NCBI GenBank assembly: GCA_002704825.1
Contig: PAIY01000166.1
Coordinates: 1 to 62,878 of the forward strand
Reading direction: 5' to 3'
DNA from: Phycisphaeraceae bacterium
GTDB lineage: Bacteria; Planctomycetota; Phycisphaerae; Phycisphaerales; Phycisphaeraceae
DNA: 62,878 nt
Both the position numbers and the translations under genes were made by a program. Each line of letters opens with the position of its first letter. Position 1 is the stretch's first letter. This document shows, piece after piece, positions 34,300-43,316 of the stretch. The notes under the pieces were generated by a model. The model worked only from the letters and a program-made list of their open reading frames with translations, searched no databases and had not been told where the DNA came from.

Positions 34300-35417
34300 A
34301 TACCACCCCTTGCCGATTTGATGACTGGACCAGCGAACACTGGCAGACGATCCGAGACAACAGCAATGCCTGGTGGGCCGGCGAATTGGATCGCCCGTTG
34401 GTTCACATGGTGATTCGTGAAAATGCAACCACGCCCAAACCTGCCCCCAAACCCTTTGGACGTGGCTTATTCTCCGATCTGTCCATCAGTGAAGAACAAA
34501 TGGTTGACCAATTGGCATGGGAGTTTGTCCAGAAGTCATTCATGGGTGATGCGTTCCCATGGGTGAACATGTGCTGCTCCGGCGCAGGGGTGTTGGCTGC
34601 GTTAACCGGTGCTCAACTGCATCCTGAATCCTACGATGACATCTGGTTCAGAGTGGATAACCCCCTGCCGATCTCGGAACTGCATGTGCAGTTGGACACG
34701 GAGAATCTCTGGCTTAAACGCCTGATCAAAATTGGTCAACTGGTTCAGCAGCGTTGGGGGGATCGCGTGCTCATCAGCATGCCCGACATTGGTGGCGTGA
34801 TGGATGTGCTTTCATCCTTTCGCCCGTCGGAGATGTTGCTACTGGATCTGTATGACGAGCCGGAGCATGTGCAGCGTGTGATTGGGGAAATCGAAACTGC
34901 ATGGAACCAATGCTACGACCTGTTTCAAGCTGCACTGTCTCCGACCAATCCCGGTTACTGTGCCTGGGCGGGGATTTACAGCGATGTTCCCAGCTACATG
35001 ATGCAGTGCGATTTTTGTTACATGATCAGCCCGGAGATGTTTGACCAATTCGTCAAGCCGAGCCTGGTGCGATGCAGCGAGAAACTGGCGCGATCGTTTT
35101 ATCATCTTGATGGCAAGGGACAACTGCCGCACCTCGAATCACTGCTGCAAATCCCGACGCTTAATGGTGTGCAATGGATTCCCGGTGATGGGCAACCTGA
35201 ACCTGGCGCCTGGCCGGACGTGTTCCAAACCATCATGGCATCAGGCAAGTTGGCGCAGGTCATGGGAAGCCCCGCCAACCTGTTATCCATCATGCAAAAG
35301 ACCGGGCGACACCAAGGCATGGTCAATGGGACGTGGACCACAGACAACCTTGAAGCAGCACAAGACTATCTTCAACAGATCATTGATAGTTGCCAAACCG
35401 GTCAAGCAATTCGATGA
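34296..35417 (+). CDS. UroD-fold (methyltransferase superfamily) protein, cassette E
   Basis: A 373-residue, divergent UroD-fold protein. Its motif region reads FYHLDGKGQLPHLESLL, H-L-D rather than H-x-C, followed by a less conserved tail (QGMVNGTWTTDNLEAAQDYL). It overlaps the upstream oxygenase gene as ATGA, so the two are translationally coupled. Its 3' end overlaps the convergent gene of cassette F by 38 bases, meaning the final 12 codons are read on both strands. Function by family only; zinc-methyl transfer is doubtful with this motif. Confidence 0.78.
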   Translation: MNTTPCRFDDWTSEHWQTIRDNSNAWWAGELDRPLVHMVIRENATTPKPAPKPFGRGLFSDLSISEEQMVDQLAWEFVQKSFMGDAFPWVNMCCSGAGVLAALTGAQLHPESYDDIWFRVDNPLPISELHVQLDTENLWLKRLIKIGQLVQQRWGDRVLISMPDIGGVMDVLSSFRPSEMLLLDLYDEPEHVQRVIGEIETAWNQCYDLFQAALSPTNPGYCAWAGIYSDVPSYMMQCDFCYMISPEMFDQFVKPSLVRCSEKLARSFYHLDGKGQLPHLESLLQIPTLNGVQWIPGDGQPEPGAWPDVFQTIMASGKLAQVMGSPANLLSIMQKTGRHQGMVNGTWTTDNLEAAQDYLQQIIDSCQTGQAIR

Positions 35418-36471
35418 CGAACTTGTACGACTCCAGACTCACACCCGGTGGCACGGAGTGATCGGAGTGATAGATGTAACCGTTGTTGGCCATGCCTGCT
35501 TCGAGCTTGCTGCGGACTTCGGCTTCGATCTGCTGCTTGTCATTGGTGCCTAAAACCATAGCATCGATGTTGCCCATCCATGTCATCACCTTGCCATGCG
35601 TCGGGCCGATTTTTCGGATGTCCATGTTGGCCTTGGCTTCGAGGGGTTGCAGACAATCAAAGCCTGCTTCATGGTAAAGATCCAACACGCCGTTGACATC
35701 GCCATCGGTATGGAAGATAAATTTCATGTCATGCTGATGCGCCCAGTCGGCAATGCGTTTGTGGTCCGGCCAGATCAACTCCCTGTACATCGCTGGACTG
35801 CACATGGTGGCATGGTTGTAGGCCATATCCCCATACACCCACAAACCGTCGGGCTTCACGCCGAGTGTCATGATCTGATCCAACCCACCAAGCAGGGCAT
35901 CGGTGTAGGTTCGACTGATGTCGATGATCCATTCGGGATCTTCTGCCATGCTCATCATGGAGGTCACATCGCCAAGCAGTTTCCGCAAGGCTTCGATGCT
36001 TTCAAGTCCGGTGAGAAAGATCCATTTGCCTTGCGCTTTGAGTTGAGCGTGATGCTTGATGATGGCGTCGGCATCCAGATGCAATGCATAGGATTGGTAG
36101 ATGGGTTTGTAGGTTTTCTCCCATATTTCCCGCGTTTCACAGCCAAAGGAGATATGTTCAGGCGTGCCGGACTGGGCTTTCCAATAGCGAACGACCGAGC
36201 CCCACTCGTCGATGTACGTGCTGGTTTGTTCGTCTTCGCCGATTTGTTCATGACGACCGGGATAGGTGCGGGGCCAACTGCCAGCGATGCATTGCATGTC
36301 AGCACCCAGCATGTCCAAGGCGTGTTGCGCATCACCCTGAAAACCTTCCTCCTGCCAACGCTTGATGGTTTCCGGCCAATAGGTATCAAAGCGTGGAACA
36401 CGGTCGTGATCCTGGTGATTCATGGCGCGGTTTACGCGCTGCTGGCTGGTGAGTGTGGCTGTTGTGGACAT
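35380..36471 (-). CDS. UroD-fold (methyltransferase superfamily) protein, cassette F
   Basis: A 363-residue UroD-fold protein starting TSQQRVNRAMNHQDHDRVPRFDTYW. Metal-motif position reads H-T-D (FIFHTDGDVNGVLDLYHEAG); the C-terminal element is HSDHSVPPGVSLESYKFV. Ribosome site ACAGGAAACAAG. It follows the oxygenase gene on the minus strand after 33 bases. The DH-S/R-xP element is shared with the UroD-fold proteins of cassettes B and G, suggesting one subfamily in which the thiolate ligands are lost. It overlaps cassette E's last gene tail-to-tail. Confidence 0.8.
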   Translation of the reverse strand: MSTTATLTSQQRVNRAMNHQDHDRVPRFDTYWPETIKRWQEEGFQGDAQHALDMLGADMQCIAGSWPRTYPGRHEQIGEDEQTSTYIDEWGSVVRYWKAQSGTPEHISFGCETREIWEKTYKPIYQSYALHLDADAIIKHHAQLKAQGKWIFLTGLESIEALRKLLGDVTSMMSMAEDPEWIIDISRTYTDALLGGLDQIMTLGVKPDGLWVYGDMAYNHATMCSPAMYRELIWPDHKRIADWAHQHDMKFIFHTDGDVNGVLDLYHEAGFDCLQPLEAKANMDIRKIGPTHGKVMTWMGNIDAMVLGTNDKQQIEAEVRSKLEAGMANNGYIYHSDHSVPPGVSLESYKFVIELLDRFGNYQ

Positions 36472-36504
36472 CTTGTTTCCTGTCGCAATGCGGTGATCAA
36501 GTGA

Positions 36505-37416
36505 CTAGACATCGTCCTTGATCCCCTGTTTATCCTTGGAAAAATCGCGGCATCCGCCTTTGCCGTCCGGCCGGACATGCGGACGCATGACATCGTCAAT
36601 GCCTTTGTAAGCGTAGGGGTCTTTGCCTGCCACCATCACGATGTCGCGGAAGTCATGCGTGCTGACGCTTTGGCCCTCTTTGGGCGGATGCCAGGGCAAA
36701 AGTGATTGGGCGGACATATAATGATTGACCAGCGCGCGGCGGTATCCGGCCTGAGCGCGATTGGGTAATGAGCGATGCAGGAGATAACCGTTGAAGACCA
36801 CGACACTGCCCGCTTTGACCTGGACGGGGATCGCATCGTCATCGGTGTAGGGATAGCCCCCTGCTTCACCTGCACAGTCAAAACGCCGGTCATCGTGCTG
36901 ATGCTGCGGCCAGAGGATACCATGCTTGTGTGATCCGGGTATGACCCACAAGCAACCGTTCTCCACGGTCGCATCGTCCATGGCAATCCAGGCACCCGTC
37001 AGTGAACGATCGCGCGTCGGGATGTAATACTCATCCTGATGCCAGGCCTGCCCCGGTTTACCCGAAGCCTTGATAAAGAGCATCGACTGCATACACTTGA
37101 CGTCCGGGCTGATCACCTGCGACAACGGGCCGACGATGTTCGGATGCTTGATGGCATTGAGCGCGACCTGTGAAATCTTGTGCGGGAAATGAATGCACAG
37201 ATATTGCTGCATCACCTGATCGTCATCTTCATGCGTGTGGTCCCCCACCGCGCCTTGCAATACCCCGCGATCACCACGACAAATCGCAACGGCTTCAGAT
37301 TGCAATTGCGTGACCTCTTCCGTCGTCAACGCATGTTCCAAAACCATGAATCCGTTGTCGTGATAGTCACGAACCTGCTGCGGCGTGAGTTTGCTACATG
37401 TCTGGGTGGCGGTCAT
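36505..37416 (-). CDS. PhyH-type Fe(II)/2-oxoglutarate oxygenase, cassette F
   Basis: A 303-residue phytanoyl-CoA dioxygenase-family protein. Ligands: H-Q-D in AWHQDEYYIPTRD, distal His in GYLLHRSLPN, cosubstrate Arg in GYRRALVNHYMS. The core reads TVENGCLWVIPGSHKHG. The Met at 37416 is chosen because AAGAAGGA precedes it and the family N-terminus (TPQQVRDYHDNGFMVLEHAL) follows soon after; the frame is open to 37440. First gene of the minus-strand unit, 92 bases from its divergent AraC gene. Confidence 0.91.
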   Translation of the reverse strand: MTATQTCSKLTPQQVRDYHDNGFMVLEHALTTEEVTQLQSEAVAICRGDRGVLQGAVGDHTHEDDDQVMQQYLCIHFPHKISQVALNAIKHPNIVGPLSQVISPDVKCMQSMLFIKASGKPGQAWHQDEYYIPTRDRSLTGAWIAMDDATVENGCLWVIPGSHKHGILWPQHQHDDRRFDCAGEAGGYPYTDDDAIPVQVKAGSVVVFNGYLLHRSLPNRAQAGYRRALVNHYMSAQSLLPWHPPKEGQSVSTHDFRDIVMVAGKDPYAYKGIDDVMRPHVRPDGKGGCRDFSKDKQGIKDDV

Positions 37417-37457
37417 CGGGTCATCCTTCTTATCAAACAATCAACTGAAACACGAGG

Positions 37458-37486
37458 TGTACACGGCTAGCGTGTGCAACTAGAAT
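37458..37486 (+). promoter_or_regulatory. Promoter with embedded inverted repeat, AraC gene of cassette F
   Basis: TGTACA (37458-37463), 17-base spacer, TAGAAT (37481-37486), ATG 22 bases further on. The stretch 37458-37478 is an inverted repeat, TGTACACG-GCTAG-CGTGTGCA (one mismatch in the arms), filling the space from the -35 box to just before the -10 box. That placement suits a repressor or autoregulatory site. Confidence 0.5.
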
Positions 37487-37508
37487 ACATCACAGAAACA
37501 TCATCACA

Positions 37509-38348
37509 ATGGATAATAACCCCATAAACATATCTGATATCACTATCCCACAAACTCCGACGCAGGCCATGTTCGGGCGTGTGGTCTATGAGCCCGGTTC
37601 GACTCTGGGGCCGCGGATTCAGGACGGTTTGCAATTGGTTGGCATTGAGTCGGGGCGTGCGACGATTCAGGTGGAACAAAAGCGACATGAACTCAAAGCG
37701 GGCTGGATGTGTTTACTGTTACCCGGACACGACGAGCACTTCCGATTTGCCCGACGTCAGCAGACGCGACACAACTGGTGCACGATGCATTTTGAGCCAG
37801 GCATCCCGGACTTTGACGAAGTGATGCAAGGCCTGCCGTTTGCGGTGCCAATGACCCCCTTGATGGAGTCGTTGATTGAATGGGGTCTGCAGGCTCGGGC
37901 CAATGCTCATCAATCTGCATCACCGTTATGCGTGCATCTGGGGCAGAGTTTGTTCTATGCGTGGCTTGCTGCGCACCAGCAAACCAAAGCGCATCACCCG
38001 CATCCCTCAGCCATCGAGTTGGCAAGAGTCTTCATCGCCCAGTACCACACGCATCCGATCCTGCTTGAGGATATTGCAACAGCAGCCAATGTCAGCAACA
38101 ACCACCTGATCCGACTCTTCAAGGATCATCTGGACATCACCCCCAGCCGATACCTTTGGCAATATCGCACACAGCGTGGCGTGGAACTGCTGCTGCACAC
38201 CGGCCTGCCGATCACACAGATCGCCCAGCGCGTCGGCTTTGCAACACCGTTTCACTTCTCACGATGGGTCAAGCAAATCCACAATGTCTCCCCACGACAA
38301 CTGCGCGAACGACATTGGAAACAAACCCATCAAAAGGCCATCCGATGA
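37509..38348 (+). CDS. AraC-family regulator of cassette F
   Basis: A 279-residue regulator. N-terminal cupin: GLQLVGIESGRATIQVEQKRHELKAG-type pattern and LLLPGHDEHFRFAR. C-terminal AraC domain: ILLEDIATAANVSNNHLIRLFKDHLDITPSRYLWQ, closing FHFSRWVKQIHNVSPRQLRE. It is divergent from the unit at 35380-37416. Its last 19 bases overlap the 3' end of the UroD-fold gene of cassette G on the opposite strand. Confidence 0.88.
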   Translation: MDNNPINISDITIPQTPTQAMFGRVVYEPGSTLGPRIQDGLQLVGIESGRATIQVEQKRHELKAGWMCLLLPGHDEHFRFARRQQTRHNWCTMHFEPGIPDFDEVMQGLPFAVPMTPLMESLIEWGLQARANAHQSASPLCVHLGQSLFYAWLAAHQQTKAHHPHPSAIELARVFIAQYHTHPILLEDIATAANVSNNHLIRLFKDHLDITPSRYLWQYRTQRGVELLLHTGLPITQIAQRVGFATPFHFSRWVKQIHNVSPRQLRERHWKQTHQKAIR

Positions 38349-39451
38349 AACGGCTCAACCTTGCCTGAGCGCGGGGGCAAACCCAGCATCTCACGGCCAA
38401 GATCAACATAGTAACGATAGTTCTCAATCGTCACGCCATCGGGAATGCGATGATCCAATGCCATTACGTGATAGCCTGAATCGCGCATCAAGGGTTGGAG
38501 TTTATATTCAAGCTCCTTGCGAATCGCAGCCTTGTCCTGGCGCAAGGCATGTTTGTCAATCCCACCTCGAAATGCCAGACGTGAACCATATTTCTTGTAC
38601 AGTTCCACGACATCCATCCCCGCAGCCGGTTCCATGGGGATGATCTCCGTCAAGCCACAGTCCAGAAGAGTGTCGATGATGGGATTGATGTTGCCATCCG
38701 TATCCATGGAAAAAATCCGAGTTCCTTGCGATGAAAGCATCTGCCAGATGTCGGAAAAATAGGGCTTGAAGTATTCGCGTAATTGTGATGGCCCAACCAA
38801 TGGCCCGCTGCGACCCGCAAAATCTTCGTGGACACTGAGATGGTCAATGGTGATGTGCTCGCTGACTTGTTCCAGAACACGCTTTGATGTGTCATGCAAC
38901 GTGTCGATGATATCGCGCATCAACTCCGGCTGATCGTAGTAGGCCATACATGCCAACTCTTCGCCCATCAGTTCGCGGACCATGTCATAAGCACCGGGAA
39001 TGCCTGCAAGAACCAACGTCCCTTCCTGCTGCAGCTTCCGGGCCTGTTCGAGTTGCTCCCAATTGATCCGATCCTCGCCATAGGCAAAAAGTGGTTTGAG
39101 CTTGAGCCAATCATCCATATTCCTGACCGGGAAATCCTGTGGCAAGCCGATGGTGGCGGTGCGCTTGTCAAGCATCAGCGTCCGCCCAAGATAGTCACGC
39201 TCAACGCGATGGGTTGGCGTTTCTTCCAAAATGGTGGAAGGTGTGCGACGCGGACCACAGTTGTCCCCACAACGGACGGTGGGTACATAGTCCCACTCAA
39301 ATGCTGCCAACGCGATCTCATCTTCCGAGGCGCCTTGTTCGCGCCATTGCTCCTCAAGTCCAACCAACGGGCCGAACAACTCGGTGAACATGGGGCGTTC
39401 AAAGGAACCGTCGACCATCAAGGCAAGGTACTGTTCACGTGTCCAACGCAT
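38330..39451 (-). CDS. UroD-fold (methyltransferase superfamily) protein, cassette G
   Basis: A 373-residue UroD-fold protein. Metal-motif position reads D-T-D (FSMDTDGNINPIIDTLLDCG); the C-terminal element is ALDHRIPDGVTIENYRYYVDLGREML, close to cassette B and F proteins. Both thiolates and the His of the MtaA triad are therefore gone. Ribosome site CAGGAAAG, somewhat distant (about 11 bases). It follows the oxygenase gene by 45 bases on the minus strand. Confidence 0.8.
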   Translation of the reverse strand: MRWTREQYLALMVDGSFERPMFTELFGPLVGLEEQWREQGASEDEIALAAFEWDYVPTVRCGDNCGPRRTPSTILEETPTHRVERDYLGRTLMLDKRTATIGLPQDFPVRNMDDWLKLKPLFAYGEDRINWEQLEQARKLQQEGTLVLAGIPGAYDMVRELMGEELACMAYYDQPELMRDIIDTLHDTSKRVLEQVSEHITIDHLSVHEDFAGRSGPLVGPSQLREYFKPYFSDIWQMLSSQGTRIFSMDTDGNINPIIDTLLDCGLTEIIPMEPAAGMDVVELYKKYGSRLAFRGGIDKHALRQDKAAIRKELEYKLQPLMRDSGYHVMALDHRIPDGVTIENYRYYVDLGREMLGLPPRSGKVEPFHRMAF

Positions 39452-39496
39452 GGTGTATGACTTTCCTGGCGGGAAAGGTTTTGATTCATCATCTGA

Positions 39497-40339
39497 TTAA
39501 CAACTGACATTTTTGCCTTCGGAACCAAACACGGCGAGTCGCGCAGCCTCGTCAGTCCATTTGGCATCCTGGGCACAATAGTGAAACTGCAAAGCGCGAC
39601 GCCGCAGCATCGTCGGATTATGTGGCGTGCCATGATGCAGCAGTCCGTCAAAAAACATCAAGCCCCCCGCATCCAACGGCACAGCAGTAATCGCCTGCCC
39701 CATGATGTCGGTATCACAGATCTGCCAATCACGGCGCTTGAAATGCACCTTGGCGCCCGCGCGATGCGAGCCGGGCAGGACATGCATGCAGCCGTTTTGC
39801 ACCGTCGCATCATCCAAGGCAATCCAGACCCCCACGACCGGCTCGCCCATGGTGAGATTAAAGTATGCATGATCCTGATGCCAGGGCTTTTCACGTCCCT
39901 TGGGGGGCTTAAGCAATGCCATCTCCTGAAAACAAATCGGCTGACGATCTCCAAGCATTTGGGTGACCGTGGCAATGATCCTTGGATCACGCATCACAGC
40001 ATTGAGACGTTCTTCAAACCTGCAAAACGAAAAGAGTCGACGGACATGCAGCACACGTTCATCCGCATTTAGCGATTTGATCTGCTGCTCATCCATACTC
40101 TCAAACTGAACCTGGTCATAGTCAGGCACATCACCACGGATCAATGCGGTCAGTCCGTCGGACGCCGACTGGACCTGTTCTGCCGTCAAAGCAGGATTCA
40201 ATGCCAGGTATCCGTCGGTCTGATAGGTCTGAAGATCGATTTGGTCCCAATGTTCATATGGTTTAGCAATCTCACTTGCTGCATACAGAGACGGGTCGTA
40301 TTTCTGTGGCTTATTGGTATCCATTTTCGCGGTTGACAT
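39497..40339 (-). CDS. PhyH-type Fe(II)/2-oxoglutarate oxygenase, cassette G
   Basis: A 280-residue phytanoyl-CoA dioxygenase-family protein. Ligands: H-Q-D in PWHQDHAYFNL, distal His in GLLHHGTPHN, cosubstrate Arg in RRRALQFHYC; core TVQNGCMHVLPGSHRAG. The Met at 40339 follows TAAAGGACTGATC; the open frame reaches 40384 but without a ribosome site. First gene of the unit, 110 bases from its divergent AraC gene, whose promoter appears to be leaderless. Confidence 0.91.
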   Translation of the reverse strand: MSTAKMDTNKPQKYDPSLYAASEIAKPYEHWDQIDLQTYQTDGYLALNPALTAEQVQSASDGLTALIRGDVPDYDQVQFESMDEQQIKSLNADERVLHVRRLFSFCRFEERLNAVMRDPRIIATVTQMLGDRQPICFQEMALLKPPKGREKPWHQDHAYFNLTMGEPVVGVWIALDDATVQNGCMHVLPGSHRAGAKVHFKRRDWQICDTDIMGQAITAVPLDAGGLMFFDGLLHHGTPHNPTMLRRRALQFHYCAQDAKWTDEAARLAVFGSEGKNVSC

Positions 40340-40414
40340 GATCAGTCCTTTACTTTGATTCATGAGGTACATTATCGTACGCAAGGCACGGGCTCAAAGA
40401 CCATAGATTCACTT

Positions 40415-40443
40415 TTCAATTATTTGCACTTATTTGATATCAT
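40415..40443 (+). promoter_or_regulatory. Promoter for the AraC gene of cassette G, apparently leaderless
   Basis: TTCAAT (40415-40420), 17-base spacer, TATCAT (40438-40443). The start codon at 40450 begins 7 bases after the -10 box, so the transcript would start at or next to the ATG. No Shine-Dalgarno sequence is present, consistent with a leaderless mRNA. Confidence 0.45.
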
Positions 40444-40449
40444 ATTGGA

Positions 40450-41283
40450 ATGAACTGGGACAAAATCAAGCTGAAATTAAACCACTGGAATCACATCCGA
40501 TGCGAAGTGGGATGGGATTTGCCACGTGCGTTTTCCGATAACCTCAGTGATTACGATTTGTGGTTTGTCTGGGCTGGACAGGGGCAAATGCAACTGCACG
40601 GTGGCGAAGTCCAACTGCATGCGGGGATGTGTATCTGGATGCGGCCCGGCGGTGTTTACGACGCGCAGCAGGACCTCACCAATCGATTAGGTGTCAGCGC
40701 TCAACATTTTGATTTATGTGATATCAAGACTGGGCAGCGGCCAAGGGACAAAGACCTGCCACCGGAAGTTGTTTACATGCCCGACACACCTGCTGTGACC
40801 AGCACGATGCGAACCATTGCCCGACTGTATCAGGTCACCTTGACTGCTAAAACCCAGCAAGCCCGTGAAGCAAAACATGTCGCAGAACAACTGATGCGCG
40901 GTCTGCTCATGGAAGTCTGTTACCAATCCCAGTTGACCACCCAACGGCTAACACCCGCCCAACACCTGCATCGCAGTGTGATCACACAGATGGCAGCAGA
41001 CATGCATGCAGCGCCGCAGGACATGCCGAGCATCGAAGCGCTCGCAGATCAGGCCGGTTACACCCCTGCGCATTTTTCCCGTGTTTTCAAGGACATTATG
41101 GGTGTTTCGCCACAGCAATATTTGATACAGGCAAAGATTGACCGCGCGACGCAGTTGCTTCACGAAACAGATTGGTCGATGAGTCGGATCGCCCAGGTGC
41201 TTGGGTACAACGATGTCTTTTTCTTCAGTCGCCAGTTCAAATCTGTCACCGGTCAAACGCCTTCTGCTGTCCGTCGGTCATGA
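40450..41283 (+). CDS. AraC-family regulator of cassette G
   Basis: A 277-residue regulator. N-terminal cupin: DLWFVWAGQGQMQLHGGEVQLHAGMCIW-like pattern. C-terminal AraC domain: SIEALADQAGYTPAHFSRVFKDIMGVSPQQYLIQ, closing VFFFSRQFKSVTGQTPSAVRR. There is no ribosome site before the ATG, and a -10-like box ends 6 bases ahead of it. It is divergent from the unit at 38330-40339 and overlaps the next convergent gene by 6 bases. Confidence 0.88.
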   Translation: MNWDKIKLKLNHWNHIRCEVGWDLPRAFSDNLSDYDLWFVWAGQGQMQLHGGEVQLHAGMCIWMRPGGVYDAQQDLTNRLGVSAQHFDLCDIKTGQRPRDKDLPPEVVYMPDTPAVTSTMRTIARLYQVTLTAKTQQAREAKHVAEQLMRGLLMEVCYQSQLTTQRLTPAQHLHRSVITQMAADMHAAPQDMPSIEALADQAGYTPAHFSRVFKDIMGVSPQQYLIQAKIDRATQLLHETDWSMSRIAQVLGYNDVFFFSRQFKSVTGQTPSAVRRS

Positions 41284-42282
41284 TGGGAGACAGGCAATGG
41301 GCTTGCAGACGGCCTTGAGATTCTCGACTGGTGTTCCTGATGGGATTTCGCAACCGGCATTGACCATGAAGGGATTGCCGACCTGTTTGTAAACTTCTGT
41401 GAACTGCTGATGAATCTGTTCAGGGTTGCTGCGCATCACAGCATTGACTGGATTGAGATTCCCAGCCAGACAAACGTGATTACCAACTACCTGGCGGACA
41501 GCCACGATGTCGACCATGTGATCCACATCGAGAATATCCACATGCAAGTCGGCAATGCCGGGCAGTAGATGTGTGATATTGCCACAGATATGCAGTCTCG
41601 CGATCGCACCCATGTTTTGAATCGCCTCAACCAACTGTTTCTCACGCGGCTGAATCAGGCGATGATATATGTCCGGTGAAACCTGGCTGGCCACCGCATC
41701 ACCGATGCCAATGGTATCCGCCCCACATTCAACCTGTGCCTGGGCAAAGGCAATGGCAACTTCGACACAACGATCCATCACCGCGCACACATAGCCTTCA
41801 TCATCCAGTAAATCCATCATGAAGTTGGAGACATCGCGCAAATCCGCAGCCTCGGCAGCAGGACCTTCCACCCAACCCAGGATCGGAAGGACCTTGCCCT
41901 GTATGGCGTGATACTGCTTGATCGCTTCAAGTCGATTGCGCATGCGTGTGGATTGATAGGGATCAGGTGTGAGTAGTTTGCTGATATCCGGATCGTCTTC
42001 CAACGGATGTGTGCTGCGTGGCGGCGCGTTTTTCTGATACGTCATCTGCGCCCCAAACCCCTGCGTTTCACAGTATGGATCACTCATCACCGACAACAAA
42101 TCAATGCCAAAATCCTGAGCACATTTGAGATTGGCCTGCACCATCACCCGGTAGTCCGATGCAAAAGCTGCATAGTCCGAACCGATGTACTCCGCAGCAT
42201 ACTGCATCAGAATCGGGATGCGTGGCAGGTAATCCACAGCTTCACCTTGGAGCATGGCATGGTAGCGCTCGTATCCGTTCAT
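41278..42282 (-). CDS. MtaA-like methyltransferase with complete zinc triad, cassette H
   Basis: A 334-residue UroD-fold protein and the most canonical methyltransferase of the set. Zinc ligands are all present: H231 and C233 in [13 protein letters not shown], and C311 in [16 protein letters not shown], spacing as in MtaA/MtbA. The N-terminus reads [23 protein letters not shown]. The Met at 42282 is preferred (AGGAG 10 bases upstream, ATGA overlap with the preceding stop); the Met at 42291 sits on the ribosome site. It is the third gene of the minus-strand unit after an oxygenase and a second UroD-fold gene. Best candidate in the cassettes for methyl transfer to or from the shared corrinoid carrier. 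Confidence 0.87.
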   Translation of the reverse strand: MNGYERYHAMLQGEAVDYLPRIPILMQYAAEYIGSDYAAFASDYRVMVQANLKCAQDFGIDLLSVMSDPYCETQGFGAQMTYQKNAPPRSTHPLEDDPDISKLLTPDPYQSTRMRNRLEAIKQYHAIQGKVLPILGWVEGPAAEAADLRDVSNFMMDLLDDEGYVCAVMDRCVEVAIAFAQAQVECGADTIGIGDAVASQVSPDIYHRLIQPREKQLVEAIQNMGAIARLHICGNITHLLPGIADLHVDILDVDHMVDIVAVRQVVGNHVCLAGNLNPVNAVMRSNPEQIHQQFTEVYKQVGNPFMVNAGCEIPSGTPVENLKAVCKPIACLPS

Positions 42283-43316
42283 GATGCACATACTCCTGCC
42301 AACTGTTTGTAACCTTCCTGCTGCTGGGCCATCTCAATAAAAGCGAGCATATTCTCCAAAGGCGTATCGCCTTCAACAGCATGTGATGGTGAAAAGATGT
42401 AGCTGCCATTGCGTCCCATCTCAAGCAACCGCGTGCTCTCAGTACGGACATCATCAACAGTGCCAAAGGGGAGAATATTCTGCATCGAAAGCCCGCCCCA
42501 GAAACTCAGTCGTCCTGCGTACTGTTCATGCAAAGCATAGATGTCCATGACTTCCGGTTGGAATGGATTAAAACAATTCAAGCCGATGTCCACCAGATCA
42601 TCAAACAGGTCATCCACATCGCCACAGGAATGAATGAACTGATACTTGTCAGCGGATCGTGTGGTGGCATACATGCGTTTGATGCGTGGGTAAATAAACG
42701 TATGCCACATCTCCGGCCCCATGATCAGGCCGTGCTGCTGCCCCCAGTCATCTCCGAAGTAAATCCCGTCGATGTCATACGTCAACGCACGGTTGACCTG
42801 CACGATGTTGTAATCACAAATAGCATCAAGCAGATCGTGAACGAAGTTGGGATTCTCGATCATGTCATACATCAGGTCTTCCATGCCACGCAACGTCCAT
42901 GCGCGCTCAAAGAGCGAAAACCCGATGGAATACAGGCGAAATCGATCCGGCGACGCTGCTATGCGACGATCAATATCCTCAAAAAAACGATCGTCCTGCG
43001 GGTCGGGTAAAGCAAATCCCTTGAGTGTGGGCTCAGACAATACCTGCCCTTGAACCATCCCAATGTCCTTGTCATGGGTGCGATCCCAGACAACGCCAAA
43101 CACATCACGCACGCGGTTATCACCCATGTCTTCAAAGAATCCAATCGGACTTCCGAGTTGAAGGATGTGATTGCCCAGCACGTCATCGAGTTCATCAACA
43201 CCGTAGTGCTGCTTGAGCATGTCAGCTGGTTCCCGGGTAAAGGAAAAAGACCATGGGACGTATGGCGGTTTCTTGCCATCCAACGCCATTTTCACAACCG
43301 TGCGTGGTGTCATCAT
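42279..43316 (-). CDS. UroD-fold (methyltransferase superfamily) protein, cassette H, second copy
   Basis: A 345-residue UroD-fold protein beginning [25 protein letters not shown]-x-C is kept ([16 protein letters not shown]), but the third ligand element reads [15 protein letters not shown], with no Cys at the MtaA position. It overlaps both neighbours by 4 bases (ATGA at each junction), so oxygenase, this protein and the MtaA-like protein are translated as one tightly coupled unit. Having two UroD-fold genes in a single cassette is unique in the window and could mean a two-step transfer or a heteromer. Confidence 0.82.
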   Translation of the reverse strand: MMTPRTVVKMALDGKKPPYVPWSFSFTREPADMLKQHYGVDELDDVLGNHILQLGSPIGFFEDMGDNRVRDVFGVVWDRTHDKDIGMVQGQVLSEPTLKGFALPDPQDDRFFEDIDRRIAASPDRFRLYSIGFSLFERAWTLRGMEDLMYDMIENPNFVHDLLDAICDYNIVQVNRALTYDIDGIYFGDDWGQQHGLIMGPEMWHTFIYPRIKRMYATTRSADKYQFIHSCGDVDDLFDDLVDIGLNCFNPFQPEVMDIYALHEQYAGRLSFWGGLSMQNILPFGTVDDVRTESTRLLEMGRNGSYIFSPSHAVEGDTPLENMLAFIEMAQQQEGYKQLAGVCAS

